Assembly (NCBI GenBank): GCA_020638035.1 | Contig: JACKJI010000013.1 | Location: forward strand, 1 to 55,253 | Reading direction: 5' to 3' | Origin: Hyphomicrobiaceae bacterium | Lineage (GTDB): Bacteria > Pseudomonadota > Alphaproteobacteria > Rhizobiales > Hyphomicrobiaceae | DNA length: 55,253 nt | In this document: positions 17,481-26,117 of the stretch, one piece after another | Layout of the letters: each line of letters opens with the position of its first letter | How positions within the stretch are numbered: the stretch's first letter is position 1 | Notes under the pieces: model-generated | Database searches by the model: none | The model's input: the letters and a program-made list of their open reading frames with translations, nothing else | What the model was told of the DNA's origin: nothing | Made by a program: the position numbers and the translations under genes

Positions 17481-17540
17481 GGGGACAGGTCCTCTTTTTC
17501 TTGCCACGCGCGTCTGCAAATCAGGGAATCGCAGACGCGC
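17481..17540. repeat. REP-like element: GGGGACAGGT, pyrimidine tract and 10-bp hairpin
   Basis: GGGGACAGGT (17481-17490) is followed by CTCTTTTTCT (17492-17501) and then a perfect 10-bp inverted repeat GCGCGTCTGC / GCAGACGCGC (17508-17517, 17531-17540) with a 13-base loop. It lies between the convergent pcs and cusF genes. The make-up resembles REP-type palindromes found in extragenic DNA. The same CTCTTTTTCT followed at similar distance by a GC hairpin occurs at 55053-55102. It may also slow convergent transcription. Confidence 0.5.
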
Positions 17541-17618
17541 TTGATGTATCGATAGGGAACATGCTCTTCGCGGCGAGCCGCTGTGTGTGCTGGAGAGGCA
17601 TGTTCCAAGTGCCGTTTC

Positions 17619-18020
17619 TCATTTGGCCGGCGAGATCTCCATGATGCGGTAGGTCTTGTCGCGGCCGAGCTTGACGCGGAAGCTGACCTTGTCACCTGGC
17701 TTGATCGTGCCGAGATCCACTGCGCTGGTAACCGGCAGGTCCATCGTCATTGTCGGCCAGCCCAGATCCGGCATTGGCTCATGCGTGACGTTGACCTGAT
17801 TCTTGGTGGCGTCGATCGCATTGATTACCCCGACGCCAGCCGCCTCGGTTGCCCCGGGTGTGGCCGCGTGGTCCATTTTCGAGTGATCCATCTTCGAATG
17901 GTCCATCTTGCCGTGGTCCATCTTGCCATGGTCCATTGTGGCATCGGCAGCCTGAGCAGAGGCTGCCATTGCGCACGTGCCAAGCGCGAAAATGGTTGAG
18001 AGCATCAGTGTCTTGATCAT
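17619..18020 (-). CDS. cusF: CusF-like periplasmic copper-binding protein with Met/His repeats
   Basis: Secreted copper chaperone of 133 aa that should pass Cu(I) to the CusBA pump. After the signal peptide (cleavage near AQAADA) come five MDH units spaced by GK or SK (residues 29-51), a flexible metal-binding tract. The CusF domain follows with His80, Trp88, Met91 and Met93 (VTHEPMPDLGWPTMTM). Their spacing matches the His36, Trp44, Met47, Met49 ligands of Escherichia coli CusF. The ATG at 18020 has GGGAG upstream. The longer open frame to 18098 would spoil the signal peptide. It is the last gene of the cus unit, 89 bases after cusA. Confidence 0.9.
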   Translation of the reverse strand: MIKTLMLSTIFALGTCAMAASAQAADATMDHGKMDHGKMDHSKMDHSKMDHAATPGATEAAGVGVINAIDATKNQVNVTHEPMPDLGWPTMTMDLPVTSAVDLGTIKPGDKVSFRVKLGRDKTYRIMEISPAK

Positions 18021-18109
18021 GCTGTTTCTCCCCTTGGTGGTTGGTATGTGCGGCGTGATTACCCGCGCGGTGGTGTGTTGATTACAATTGGATTTCATTC
18101 ATCAGCTCC

Positions 18110-21100
18110 TCACGTCACCTGCGCCAGCGCGCCTTCCGTTGCGCTGGGCGGGGCTTGGCGTTCTGCAGAAAAATGCCGCTGCTCCCAGAGCACGTAGATG
18201 ACAGGGATGACCAGCAGGGTCAGCACGGTGGTGGATGCCATGCCGCCGACCATGGGTAATGCGATGCGGCGCATCACATCCGTCCCGAGGCCATCGGTGA
18301 AGAAGATGGGCAAGAGGCCGGCGACGATGGTCAGCACGGTCATCAGCTTCGGTCGAACGCGCATAACCGCACCGGCAATGACGGCATCGATCAGCTCGGC
18401 GCGGTCGCGCGGAGGATGTGCGCGCACCTGATGGTCGATGTAGAGCAGCATGACGAGGGCCGTCTCCACCGCGATCCCGCCCAACGCGATGAAGCCGACC
18501 GCCACCGCGACCGACATGTTGTAGCCGGCAAGGTCGACGGCCCAGATGCCACCGATGAGACCGAACGGAAGCGACAGCATGATGATGAGCGTGCGGTCGA
18601 GCTTGCCGAAATGCAGCATGAGCAGCACGAAGATGATGAGAATGACGCTCGGCACCGCGATCGTCAGCCGCTTGCGCGCCTCCAGCAACTGTTCGAACTG
18701 CCCCGACCAGGTCACCGCATAGCCAGGCGGCAGGTCGACGGATTGAGCGATCTCGGCCTGAGCGTCGGCGACATAGCCACCGATGTCACGATCGGCGATG
18801 TCGACGAACACCCATCCGGTGAGGCGCGCGTTCTCCGACCTGATCATCGGCGGGCCATCGACAATCGCGATCTCGGCGATCTCGGCCAGGGGAATATGCT
18901 GGCCCGAGGGTGTCGGCACGAGGATCTCGCCAAGCTGGCTCGTCGCCTCGCGGAATGGCCGATCATAGCGCAGGATGATGTCGTAGCGTTCGCGCCCCTG
19001 CACCGATTCCGAAAGCTTCATGCCGCCGAGCGCTGTCTGTATGACGGCCTGGAAGGCGGCAAGATCGATGCTGCGTCGCGCCAGCTCGCGGCGGTTCGGC
19101 CTGATCTCCACATAGCGTCCGCCTTGTACCCGGTCGGCAAACGCGGAGCGCGTGCCGGGCACCTTCTTGACGGCGGCTTCGATTGCCAGGGAGACGCGTT
19201 CGATGGTGGCGAGGTCGTCGCCCGAGATCTTGATGCCGACGGGCGTGCGGATGCCGGTCGAGATCATGTCCATGCGGATCTTGATCGGATAGCCCCATGA
19301 ATTGACCAGTCCCGGCAGCCGCGTGCGCTGGTCGAGTTCCTTGACGAGGTCGGCGACCGTGACGCCCGGCCGCCATTCGCTCTTGGGCTTCAGCTTGATC
19401 CACGTCTCCACCATCGAGATCGGTGCTGGGTCCGTTGCAGTGTCGGCGCGGCCAAGCTTTCCGAATACGCGCTCGACTTCGGGAACCGTCGTGATCAGGC
19501 GGTTGGTCTGCGAGAGGACCTCCTTCGCTTTGGTGATCGACACACTCGGCAGCGTCGTCGGCATGTACAGGAGTTCGCCTTCGTAGAGCGCCGGCATGAA
19601 CTCCGAGCCGAGCCGCGACAGCGGCAACGCGATGGAGCCCAGCACGACGACCGATAAAAAGAGAACGAGCCAACGCGCCTTCAGGCTCGCGCGCAGGAGG
19701 GGGAGATAGAGCGCGACGAACATGCGGTTCAGCGGGTTCTTGTCTTCCGGCAGGATGCGGCCGCGGATGAGCCAGAGCATCAACACGGGGACGAGTGTCA
19801 CCGACAAGAGCGCGGCCGCCGCCATGGCGTAGGTCTTGGTGTAAGCGAGCGGCGCAAACAGGCGGTAGCTCTGTCCGGTCAGGGCCAACACCGGCAGGAA
19901 GGAGACGGTGATGATGAGCAGAGAGAAGAACAGGCCCGGTCCTACCTCCTTGGCCGCCAGGATGAGGGTGGCGCGGCGGACCTGCGCATCGCCGCTCTCT
20001 TCGGATTTGAGATCAGAGAGCTTGCGGTGTGCGTTCTCGACCATGACGATCGACGCATCGACCATGGCGCCAATTGCGATGGCAATGCCGCCCAGCGACA
20101 TGATGTTGGCGGTGATGCCCTGTGCCGACATGATGATGAACGCGGCAAGGACGCCGAGCGGCAGAGTGATGATCGCGACAAAGGCCGAGCGCACGTGCAG
20201 CAGGAATACGAGGCATACGAGGGCCACGACGATGCCCTCCTCGATGAGTTTTCCCGACAGGTACGAGACGGCACCCTGGATGAGCGGCGCGCGGTCATAG
20301 GTCGTAACGATCTCGACGCCTTGGGGGAGGCCGGCCTGCAGGGACGCGATCTTCGCCTTCACTGCATCGATGACCGTCAAGGCGTTTTCGCCGGAGCGCA
20401 TGACGATGATCCCACCGACGACCTCGCCCTTGCCGTCGAGTTCGACGACGCCGCGGCGCAGCTCGGGCCCTTCGATCACGTTGGCGATGTCCGACAGCAG
20501 TACCGGCGTGCCGGCGGCGGAGAAGATGACGACGGAGCGCAATTGGTCGAGGTTCTGGATATAGCCGGCAGAGCGGATCATCAGCTCCGTCTCGGACTGC
20601 TCGATGACACGGCCGCCGACCTCGCTCGATGCTGCACGCACGGCCTCGGCGATGCGTGAGAGCGGCACGTCGTAGGCGCGCAGCCGGTTGGGATCGACGA
20701 GGACCTGGTACTCCTTGACGAAGCCGCCGACAGAGGCGACTTCGGAGACACCTGGGACAGTTGCCAGCTCGAATTTCAGGAACCAGTCCTGCAACGAGCG
20801 CAGCTGGGCAAGGTCGCGCTTTCCGCTCTTGTCGATCAACGCATATTGGTAAATCCAGCCGACGCCTGTGGCGTCCGGACCGATCTGGGGTTGCGCATTG
20901 GCCGGTAGAGTACCCGACGTCTTCGACAGCGCTTCGATGACGCGGGCGCGGGCCCAGTACTGGTCGACGCCATCCTCGAAGATAACGTAGACGAAACTCG
21001 TGCCGAACATGGAGAAGCCGCGCACGGCCTTGGTTCGCGGCAACCCGAGCAGCGTCGTCGACAACGGGTAGGTGACGAGGTCCTCGACGATCTGCGGCGA

Positions 21101-21316
21101 CTGGCCGACGAAGTCAGTGCGGATGATCACCTGCGTGTCCGACATGTCGGGGATGGCGTCGAGCGGTGTTTTCTGGATCGCCAACCAGCCGGCGATGATG
21201 AGCGCGATGGCGCCGACCAGGACCAGAAGCTGATTGTTGATCGACCACTCGATGATGGCGGCAACGCCCGAGCGGGTCGGATCCTTGCCGGTGAAGTCTG
21301 TTGCGTCGGTTGACAT
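18110..21316 (-). CDS. cusA: CusA-type heavy-metal RND efflux pump, Cu(I)/Ag(I)
   Basis: Inner-membrane proton-driven pump of 1068 aa that exports copper or silver through a CusCBA-type complex. It has the RND layout of TM1 (about residues 28-47), a large periplasmic domain, TM2-6, a second periplasmic domain and TM8-12. The three Met that bind metal in E. coli CusA (573, 623, 672) are present as Met585 (LLYM), Met635 (PISM) and Met684 (RMDM), with identical spacing. The GAMVDASIVMVENAHRKL segment of TM4 carries the proton-relay Asp. This supports copper/silver rather than zinc/cobalt/nickel. cusB ends 27 bases upstream. No outer-membrane channel gene (cusC/tolC) is in the window. Confidence 0.95.
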   Translation of the reverse strand: MSTDATDFTGKDPTRSGVAAIIEWSINNQLLVLVGAIALIIAGWLAIQKTPLDAIPDMSDTQVIIRTDFVGQSPQIVEDLVTYPLSTTLLGLPRTKAVRGFSMFGTSFVYVIFEDGVDQYWARARVIEALSKTSGTLPANAQPQIGPDATGVGWIYQYALIDKSGKRDLAQLRSLQDWFLKFELATVPGVSEVASVGGFVKEYQVLVDPNRLRAYDVPLSRIAEAVRAASSEVGGRVIEQSETELMIRSAGYIQNLDQLRSVVIFSAAGTPVLLSDIANVIEGPELRRGVVELDGKGEVVGGIIVMRSGENALTVIDAVKAKIASLQAGLPQGVEIVTTYDRAPLIQGAVSYLSGKLIEEGIVVALVCLVFLLHVRSAFVAIITLPLGVLAAFIIMSAQGITANIMSLGGIAIAIGAMVDASIVMVENAHRKLSDLKSEESGDAQVRRATLILAAKEVGPGLFFSLLIITVSFLPVLALTGQSYRLFAPLAYTKTYAMAAAALLSVTLVPVLMLWLIRGRILPEDKNPLNRMFVALYLPLLRASLKARWLVLFLSVVVLGSIALPLSRLGSEFMPALYEGELLYMPTTLPSVSITKAKEVLSQTNRLITTVPEVERVFGKLGRADTATDPAPISMVETWIKLKPKSEWRPGVTVADLVKELDQRTRLPGLVNSWGYPIKIRMDMISTGIRTPVGIKISGDDLATIERVSLAIEAAVKKVPGTRSAFADRVQGGRYVEIRPNRRELARRSIDLAAFQAVIQTALGGMKLSESVQGRERYDIILRYDRPFREATSQLGEILVPTPSGQHIPLAEIAEIAIVDGPPMIRSENARLTGWVFVDIADRDIGGYVADAQAEIAQSVDLPPGYAVTWSGQFEQLLEARKRLTIAVPSVILIIFVLLMLHFGKLDRTLIIMLSLPFGLIGGIWAVDLAGYNMSVAVAVGFIALGGIAVETALVMLLYIDHQVRAHPPRDRAELIDAVIAGAVMRVRPKLMTVLTIVAGLLPIFFTDGLGTDVMRRIALPMVGGMASTTVLTLLVIPVIYVLWEQRHFSAERQAPPSATEGALAQVT

Positions 21317-21342
21317 GGCTGTTCCTCAGAGCGACCTGCACA

Positions 21343-23103
21343 TCAATGCTGGTGGCCGCCCAGAGGCGGTGCCGGCGATGGGGTTGCAGCTTCAGACGTG
21401 ACGGATGGCGCCGCATCAGCGCCAGCGGGTGCTGCTGGCCAGGGAACGAGTTCGGCGTCCTTGCCCGCGAACGGGCTGTTGGGCTTGCCCGCCATCTGCA
21501 CCCAGTGTCGCCCGCTCGCCGTGTCCTTGAACAAAGCGAGTTTCTTTTGCTCGTAGTGGGTCGGCGCGCCGTCGACCAGCCAGGGCTTCAATGCGGTGAC
21601 GAGGGCGGCCAGCGCGCTTTGCAGCTCAGTGGTGGTGCGCGCCGCCTTGGCGTGCTCCAGCGCTGTCACGGCATCCTGCATGACGAACGCCATCTTGGTG
21701 TGCTGGAAGGTCGGCCACAGCATGGTCTTCACGCTGATCGCGGGATCGAGGAATTTCGGCTCGATCTGGTAGCCGTCGGTCAGCGCCTCATGGATGTAGA
21801 GTGCGGCATCGACCAGATGATCGACCATCGCGAATTGTGAATCGGTGAGCTTCAGCACCGAGAGCGGCAATTGCAGACGCTCGAGCTTGCGGAAGCTTTC
21901 ACGCAGCGCGCTTTCCGAATCGATCAGGAACTGGCCGGAGACGACGATCTCCTCGCCCTCCTGGATCTCCCCCGACACCTCCGTCCAGCGTCCCGAGGTC
22001 AGTCCCGTGGTAACGACGCGCGGTTCGAATCGTCCCTTGCCGAGCGAGGCGACGACATAGCGTCCGCCACCGCTCATCAGGATTGCTTCGGATGGCACGG
22101 CGAGGCGCTGTTCGGCGGCGACTTCGAAGGCGACATCGGCATAGGCCCCCGGGCGCAACTGACCGTCGGGATTGTCGAGAACGAGACGCACCCGGCCGGT
22201 GCGCGTCTTCGCATCGACTACGGGATAGACGTATTCGACCTTGGCGAGCACCTCGCGCCCGGGCAGGTTCGGGAACGTGATCCGCGCTGGTGTGCCGACA
22301 CTGATGAAACCCAGATCCTTCTCCGGCACCGATACCATCACCCAGACCTGCGAGTAGTCCTGGATACGCGTCAACATGGTGCCGCGCTTGACATAGCTGC
22401 CGGGCCGCAGGTCGATCATGGCGACTGTTCCGTCGCGATCGGCGAAGTAGGGGACGAACTCCAGTGCGCTGCCTTTCTTGACGAGCTCGTCAACCGCGCG
22501 CTCCTGCATGCCGAAGGCGCGAAGGCGGGTCTTGACGGCCTCGATGCGGGTGCGATCCCGCCCATTCAGGGCATCGAGATAGTCGCGTTGCGAGACGACG
22601 AACTCGGGCGCGTAGATCGTGAACAGGAGATCGCCGTCCTTCACCTCGTCGCCCACCGCGCGGATCTTCAGCTCTTCGATCCAGCCTTCCAGACGTGCGG
22701 TCAGTTCGGTCTGCAGACGCTCGTTGTCGGCGACGATGCCATAGCTGCGGATGATGCGGCCGAAGCTCGACTTCTCTGCCTTTGCGAGTCGTACGCCCGT
22801 GGTCTGGAGCGTCTCGGGTGCGATGGTGATGGCGGTGCGGGCTGGCTCCGATCCGGTGGCCGGGCCGGGTGCGGCATCAGCGCCCGTGTCGAGCTTCACC
22901 AGATCCATGCCGCAGATCGGGCATTGCCCGAACTCCTCGGCGATGTAGTGAGGATGCATCGGGCAGGTCCATTTCTGGGCCTTGCTCTGCTCCTGGGTCT
23001 GCGCAGCCTGTGCGCCTGGCAGTGTAGGCTGGTAAAGTGGTGCGGCTGCGATGAGAATGACGGCCAAGGAAAGGCCTGCCAGCAAGCCAATAGATCTGCG
23101 CAT
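21343..23103 (-). CDS. cusB: CusB-type periplasmic adaptor with heavy-metal-binding domain
   Basis: Membrane fusion protein of 586 aa that links CusA to an outer-membrane channel. An N-terminal hydrophobic segment is followed by a heavy-metal-binding domain (WTCPMHPHY then CPICGMDL; Cys47, His50, Cys61, Cys64), then the barrel-sandwich and beta-barrel regions (RLEGWIEELKIRAVGDEVKDG-type strands). A mostly helical C-terminal extension of roughly 180 residues goes beyond the usual adaptor and ends in GGHQH, possibly another metal site. I chose the ATG at 23103 because AGGAG lies 7 bases upstream. The frame is open to 23148. Confidence 0.92.
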   Translation of the reverse strand: MRRSIGLLAGLSLAVILIAAAPLYQPTLPGAQAAQTQEQSKAQKWTCPMHPHYIAEEFGQCPICGMDLVKLDTGADAAPGPATGSEPARTAITIAPETLQTTGVRLAKAEKSSFGRIIRSYGIVADNERLQTELTARLEGWIEELKIRAVGDEVKDGDLLFTIYAPEFVVSQRDYLDALNGRDRTRIEAVKTRLRAFGMQERAVDELVKKGSALEFVPYFADRDGTVAMIDLRPGSYVKRGTMLTRIQDYSQVWVMVSVPEKDLGFISVGTPARITFPNLPGREVLAKVEYVYPVVDAKTRTGRVRLVLDNPDGQLRPGAYADVAFEVAAEQRLAVPSEAILMSGGGRYVVASLGKGRFEPRVVTTGLTSGRWTEVSGEIQEGEEIVVSGQFLIDSESALRESFRKLERLQLPLSVLKLTDSQFAMVDHLVDAALYIHEALTDGYQIEPKFLDPAISVKTMLWPTFQHTKMAFVMQDAVTALEHAKAARTTTELQSALAALVTALKPWLVDGAPTHYEQKKLALFKDTASGRHWVQMAGKPNSPFAGKDAELVPWPAAPAGADAAPSVTSEAATPSPAPPLGGHQH

Positions 23104-23163
23104 TGTTGCACTCCTGAGAAATCGCCAATGGCACCGTGAGCGAAGCACGGCAATGCGGACGGC

Positions 23164-23181
23164 AAACCGCTCCCGCGGTTT
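23164..23181 (-). promoter_or_regulatory. Dyad between the secreted His/Cys protein gene and cusB
   Basis: AAACCGC-TCCC-GCGGTTT (7-bp arms) sits in the 101-base gap upstream of cusB. It may be an operator or a weak intercistronic hairpin. It has no adequate T-run for a terminator. Confidence 0.35.
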
Positions 23182-23204
23182 CCGACCTTGCGATTGTCAG
23201 GAAA

Positions 23205-23702
23205 TCAAATGCGAAGTGGCGCGTGGCTGGCCAGAACGCGTGATGCGCCGGTTCGTGTGGGTTGGAGCTGGACCGGCGGTCCAACGGGCCAATAGCCCAG
23301 CGTTACGGTGACGATTGCGGGAGCCGCCAGCACGGTCGTCACCGACGCTAATGCCGGTTTTCTCTCCGGCGCCTTTGCCAGGACGACCTGGGGCAAAAGC
23401 TTATGAGAGAACGTCTCCAGGCAGGCAACGGCGCAATCCCTTTGACTCTTGTGAGCGTGGGTAAGGGGATTGGCGGCCTCTGCAACTTTGCCTTTGGCCG
23501 GCGTCGCGGCATGTGAGTGATGCGAAGGTGCGAGGTTTTCATCCCCCGCTTTCGCCTGCGTTGCGTGCGACAGGGGGCCGGGTGTAGCCGCGCCAAAGCT
23601 TGTGCCGTCAATGCTGGTCGGCACAAGAAGACCATTTGCAACGCCGAGCCAGACGAGCGCGGCGGCAAGAACGATCGCAATGGATTTGCGGACCATGGTC
23701 AT
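23205..23702 (-). CDS. Unknown secreted protein with His and Cys clusters, upstream of cusB
   Basis: A 165-aa protein with an N-terminal signal or anchor segment (about residues 7-27). A low-complexity, His-containing region follows (PSHHSHAATP, NPLTHAHKSQ), then a DCAVACLETF motif with two Cys, and a hydrophobic stretch near 118-145. It is read in the same direction as cusBAF, and only 101 bases separate it from cusB. I do not recognise the family. Position and metal-ligand content suggest a role in copper handling, perhaps sensing or binding. That is inference. The start could be either of two Mets two codons apart. Confidence 0.65.
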   Translation of the reverse strand: MTMVRKSIAIVLAAALVWLGVANGLLVPTSIDGTSFGAATPGPLSHATQAKAGDENLAPSHHSHAATPAKGKVAEAANPLTHAHKSQRDCAVACLETFSHKLLPQVVLAKAPERKPALASVTTVLAAPAIVTVTLGYWPVGPPVQLQPTRTGASRVLASHAPLRI

Positions 23703-23989
23703 GAGCGGATGGGATCAGAATGCGAATGCGCGGTCAAGCGCCGATTAGGGCCGGCATTGTCGGCATTGGGCCGGGGGCGACGTTGCGGGGATCAAACTTC
23801 CGTTAAGTCAGAACATGGACTTTCGTCCCTGTCCACGAAATCTTCCGCAGACCGATGCCATCATCGTTCCGTATCGCCAGCATCGCGGATCAATGGGGCG
23901 GGCGGCTAATGTGTTCCGCCCTCGCCCGATCTTCTGCTGTGTGTGCTTGTTGTCCGGTGATGTCCTGGGTCAGCGTCGATCCATATCGC

Positions 23990-24418
23990 TTACTTCGATC
24001 GCGGCTCGATGAAGCGGTCGAGCGCCAGATTACCCGCGCCGTGCTTCATGAGGTAGAGGAGGCAAACGGCCCATACACCGTGCGTGTCGAACGCGTTCGG
24101 ATAAACGAAGACCTGGATCACCAGCGTCATGATGAGCATCGACAACGCAGCATAGCGCGTGAACAGTCCTGCGAAGAGGAGAACTGGCAAGGAAAGCTCG
24201 GCCGCAGTCGCCATATAGGCGGCGATCTCGGGCGGGATTAGCGGTAGCTTGTATTCCTCCTGGAACAGAAAGAGCGTGTTGCCTTCCTTCCAGCCTTCGA
24301 GCTTGAGCAGGCCTGAGCGAAAGAACACAGTTCCCACAGCGATACGCGCAATAAGTGCAATGAGGTCGTGCGGAATTTTTTCGAATAGCGATTGGAAGCG
24401 GAGCAGAATCTGGCTCAC
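23990..24418 (-). CDS. DoxX family membrane protein, last gene of the bufferin operon
   Basis: A 142-aa inner-membrane protein with four hydrophobic segments and the DoxX pattern (LIARIAVGTVFFRSGLLKLEGW, then ELSLPVLLFAGLFTRYAAL). It overlaps the bufC gene by 4 bases, so it is co-translated with it. DoxX-type genes often close clusters of DUF2282, DUF692 and DUF2063 genes. The biochemical role is not known. A redox function in the membrane linked to the modification enzyme is one idea. No gene is seen in the 287 bases after it. Confidence 0.88.
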   Translation of the reverse strand: MSQILLRFQSLFEKIPHDLIALIARIAVGTVFFRSGLLKLEGWKEGNTLFLFQEEYKLPLIPPEIAAYMATAAELSLPVLLFAGLFTRYAALSMLIMTLVIQVFVYPNAFDTHGVWAVCLLYLMKHGAGNLALDRFIEPRSK

Positions 24419-25236
24419 AAGGTGGTCCTCTCGTTGGGCTGCGGGACAGGTGGTATGATCTCGGCGACGGCTCCGCTGGCGAACAGCAGGGTAAGCGTCG
24501 TGGCGAGGTCGAATGCGTCCGATTGCGTCGTGGCATCACGCACTGCAGTGCCGAGGGTGTCGCCCGCACTGAGTGCTGCTATGCAAGAGGCGCTCAGCGA
24601 GGGCAGCTCGGTCACGAGCACGTCGAGTGCCGGGCGGGTGACGAGCGCACATTCCGCGCCGTGATCGGTTCCGATCGGCCGCACTTCTTCATCATGCGTG
24701 TTGGTCTGCCAGATCGAGACGATGGGGAATGGCGAGTGGATCAGTTGCGTGGCGGGATGCAGGCGCAAACGGATGTCGTCGAGATCCTCGGGCGGAATGG
24801 TGCCCAACACGGAGATCTCCAGAGCGACTTCATCTGCGGCGTGGTAGGCGAGGTTGCGAGCCCACTCCAGCCGCGCGACATCGGGCAGATAGGGCAGATC
24901 CTGCGCGGGTTCGAACGTATCCACGAACTGTGGAAATGTCCCGCCGTACTGCGACAGGATCGGCGATGTCGGCGGATAGCGCTCGACGAAGACCAGCGCC
25001 ATGGCGCGGAAGAATTCCTCGCCAACCAGCCGCTCGATCACGGGGAAGCGCGCTGCCACCGCGTCCGCGAGGCTGGCGTGCACGTTGTTGCGATAGACGT
25101 TGAAACGTTTGACGCGCTGCGCCTGTGTAGCGGCGGAGACGCCGTCGGGTACAGGCGTTTCGGGCCGCAGCAGCGCTTCGACAAAGGCCTTCTGCAGCGC
25201 GCCAACCGCACGGACCGTTTCAGTGGAGGCGGCCAT
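24415..25236 (-). CDS. bufC: BufC/HvfC-like partner protein of the MNIO enzyme (DUF2063)
   Basis: A 273-aa protein of the DUF2063 family, once labelled a putative DNA-binding domain. The N-terminal part has LQKAFVEALL and the typical RVKRFNVYRNNVHASLADAVAARFPVIERLVG-type segment (about residues 40-72). In bufferin and related RiPP clusters this protein pairs with the MNIO enzyme and helps present the precursor peptide. Its start lies 17 bases inside the bufB gene and its stop overlaps the doxX start, indicating tight coupling. A DNA-binding role is not supported by anything seen here. Confidence 0.87.
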   Translation of the reverse strand: MAASTETVRAVGALQKAFVEALLRPETPVPDGVSAATQAQRVKRFNVYRNNVHASLADAVAARFPVIERLVGEEFFRAMALVFVERYPPTSPILSQYGGTFPQFVDTFEPAQDLPYLPDVARLEWARNLAYHAADEVALEISVLGTIPPEDLDDIRLRLHPATQLIHSPFPIVSIWQTNTHDEEVRPIGTDHGAECALVTRPALDVLVTELPSLSASCIAALSAGDTLGTAVRDATTQSDAFDLATTLTLLFASGAVAEIIPPVPQPNERTTL

Positions 25237-26107
25237 GATTGCTCCTGCGCGCGGTCATGATTGCGTCGGCCTGATGCGCTTCAGCCTCCAGCACGGGCCA
25301 AGAGGGAATGTCGTTGTCCCACTCGATCAGCGTTGGAAGCGGTCCACTGCGCTGGATGAGGCGTGTGTAGAGTGCCCAGACCGGGTCGGAGACATTGCGG
25401 TCGTGTGAATCGACCAGAAGCGAGGTGTCGTCTCCGCCATCGATCATCGCGTGTCCCGCGAGATGGACCTCACCGATGAGATGCACCGGGAATTGGTCGA
25501 TGTAGGCGATGGGGTCGAAGCCGTGGTTGTTGGCAGACACGAAGACGTTGTTCACGTCGAGCAGCAGACCGCAGCCGGTCCGCTCCGCGATCTGTTCGAG
25601 AAAATCGATCTCCGACATGTCGGTTGCGGAGAACTGGACATAGGTGGACGGGTTCTCGATCAGCATCCGGCGCCTGAGGTACTCCTGCACCTCGTCGACG
25701 TGGTCGACGACCAGATCCAGGGTGTCGCGCGTATAGGGCAGCGGCAGCAGATCGTTGAGATAGGTCGTGTCGTGGGTCGACCAAGCGAGGTGCTCTGAGA
25801 ACTGGCCCGGGTCGTAACGATCGATCAGGGCCTTGATGCGCGTCAGGTGGTCGACCGACAGCGGACCAGCCGCGCCGATCGACAGCCCGACGCCATGCAG
25901 GGACAGCGGATAGAGCGCGCGCACGCGCTCCAGATAATGATGCGGCGGACCACCAGCCCCCATGTAGTTCTCCGGGTGCACCTCGAACCAGCCGATGTCC
26001 GGCTGCGTGTCGAGGATCTCGCGATAGTGCTCGGGCTTCAGCCCGACACCGGTTCGCGCCGGAAGCGCTGCATTGACGCGAGTTGCGAGCTGGTGATCCG
26101 CCTGCAT
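25220..26107 (-). CDS. bufB: BufB-like MNIO enzyme (DUF692), bufferin maturation
   Basis: Multinuclear non-heme iron-dependent oxidative enzyme of 295 aa, a TIM-barrel of the DUF692 family that modifies Cys in small peptides. Conserved metal-ligand segments are visible in order: WFEVHPENYMG, LSLHGVGLSIG, QFSEHLAWS, LIENPSTYV, LLLDVNNVFVSANNHG and GEVHLAGH. In bufferin systems the enzyme turns Cys residues of BufA into thiooxazole heterocycles that bind copper. The gene begins 10 bases after bufA and overlaps bufC. The family call is firm. The exact product is inferred from the precursor next to it. Confidence 0.93.
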   Translation of the reverse strand: MQADHQLATRVNAALPARTGVGLKPEHYREILDTQPDIGWFEVHPENYMGAGGPPHHYLERVRALYPLSLHGVGLSIGAAGPLSVDHLTRIKALIDRYDPGQFSEHLAWSTHDTTYLNDLLPLPYTRDTLDLVVDHVDEVQEYLRRRMLIENPSTYVQFSATDMSEIDFLEQIAERTGCGLLLDVNNVFVSANNHGFDPIAYIDQFPVHLIGEVHLAGHAMIDGGDDTSLLVDSHDRNVSDPVWALYTRLIQRSGPLPTLIEWDNDIPSWPVLEAEAHQADAIMTARRSNHGRLH

Positions 26108-26117
26108 GGGATTGGCC

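Noticed and set aside
24415..25236. DNA-binding function for the DUF2063 protein
   Set aside because: The old family label suggests DNA binding, but its place overlapping bufB and doxX fits a partner of the MNIO enzyme.
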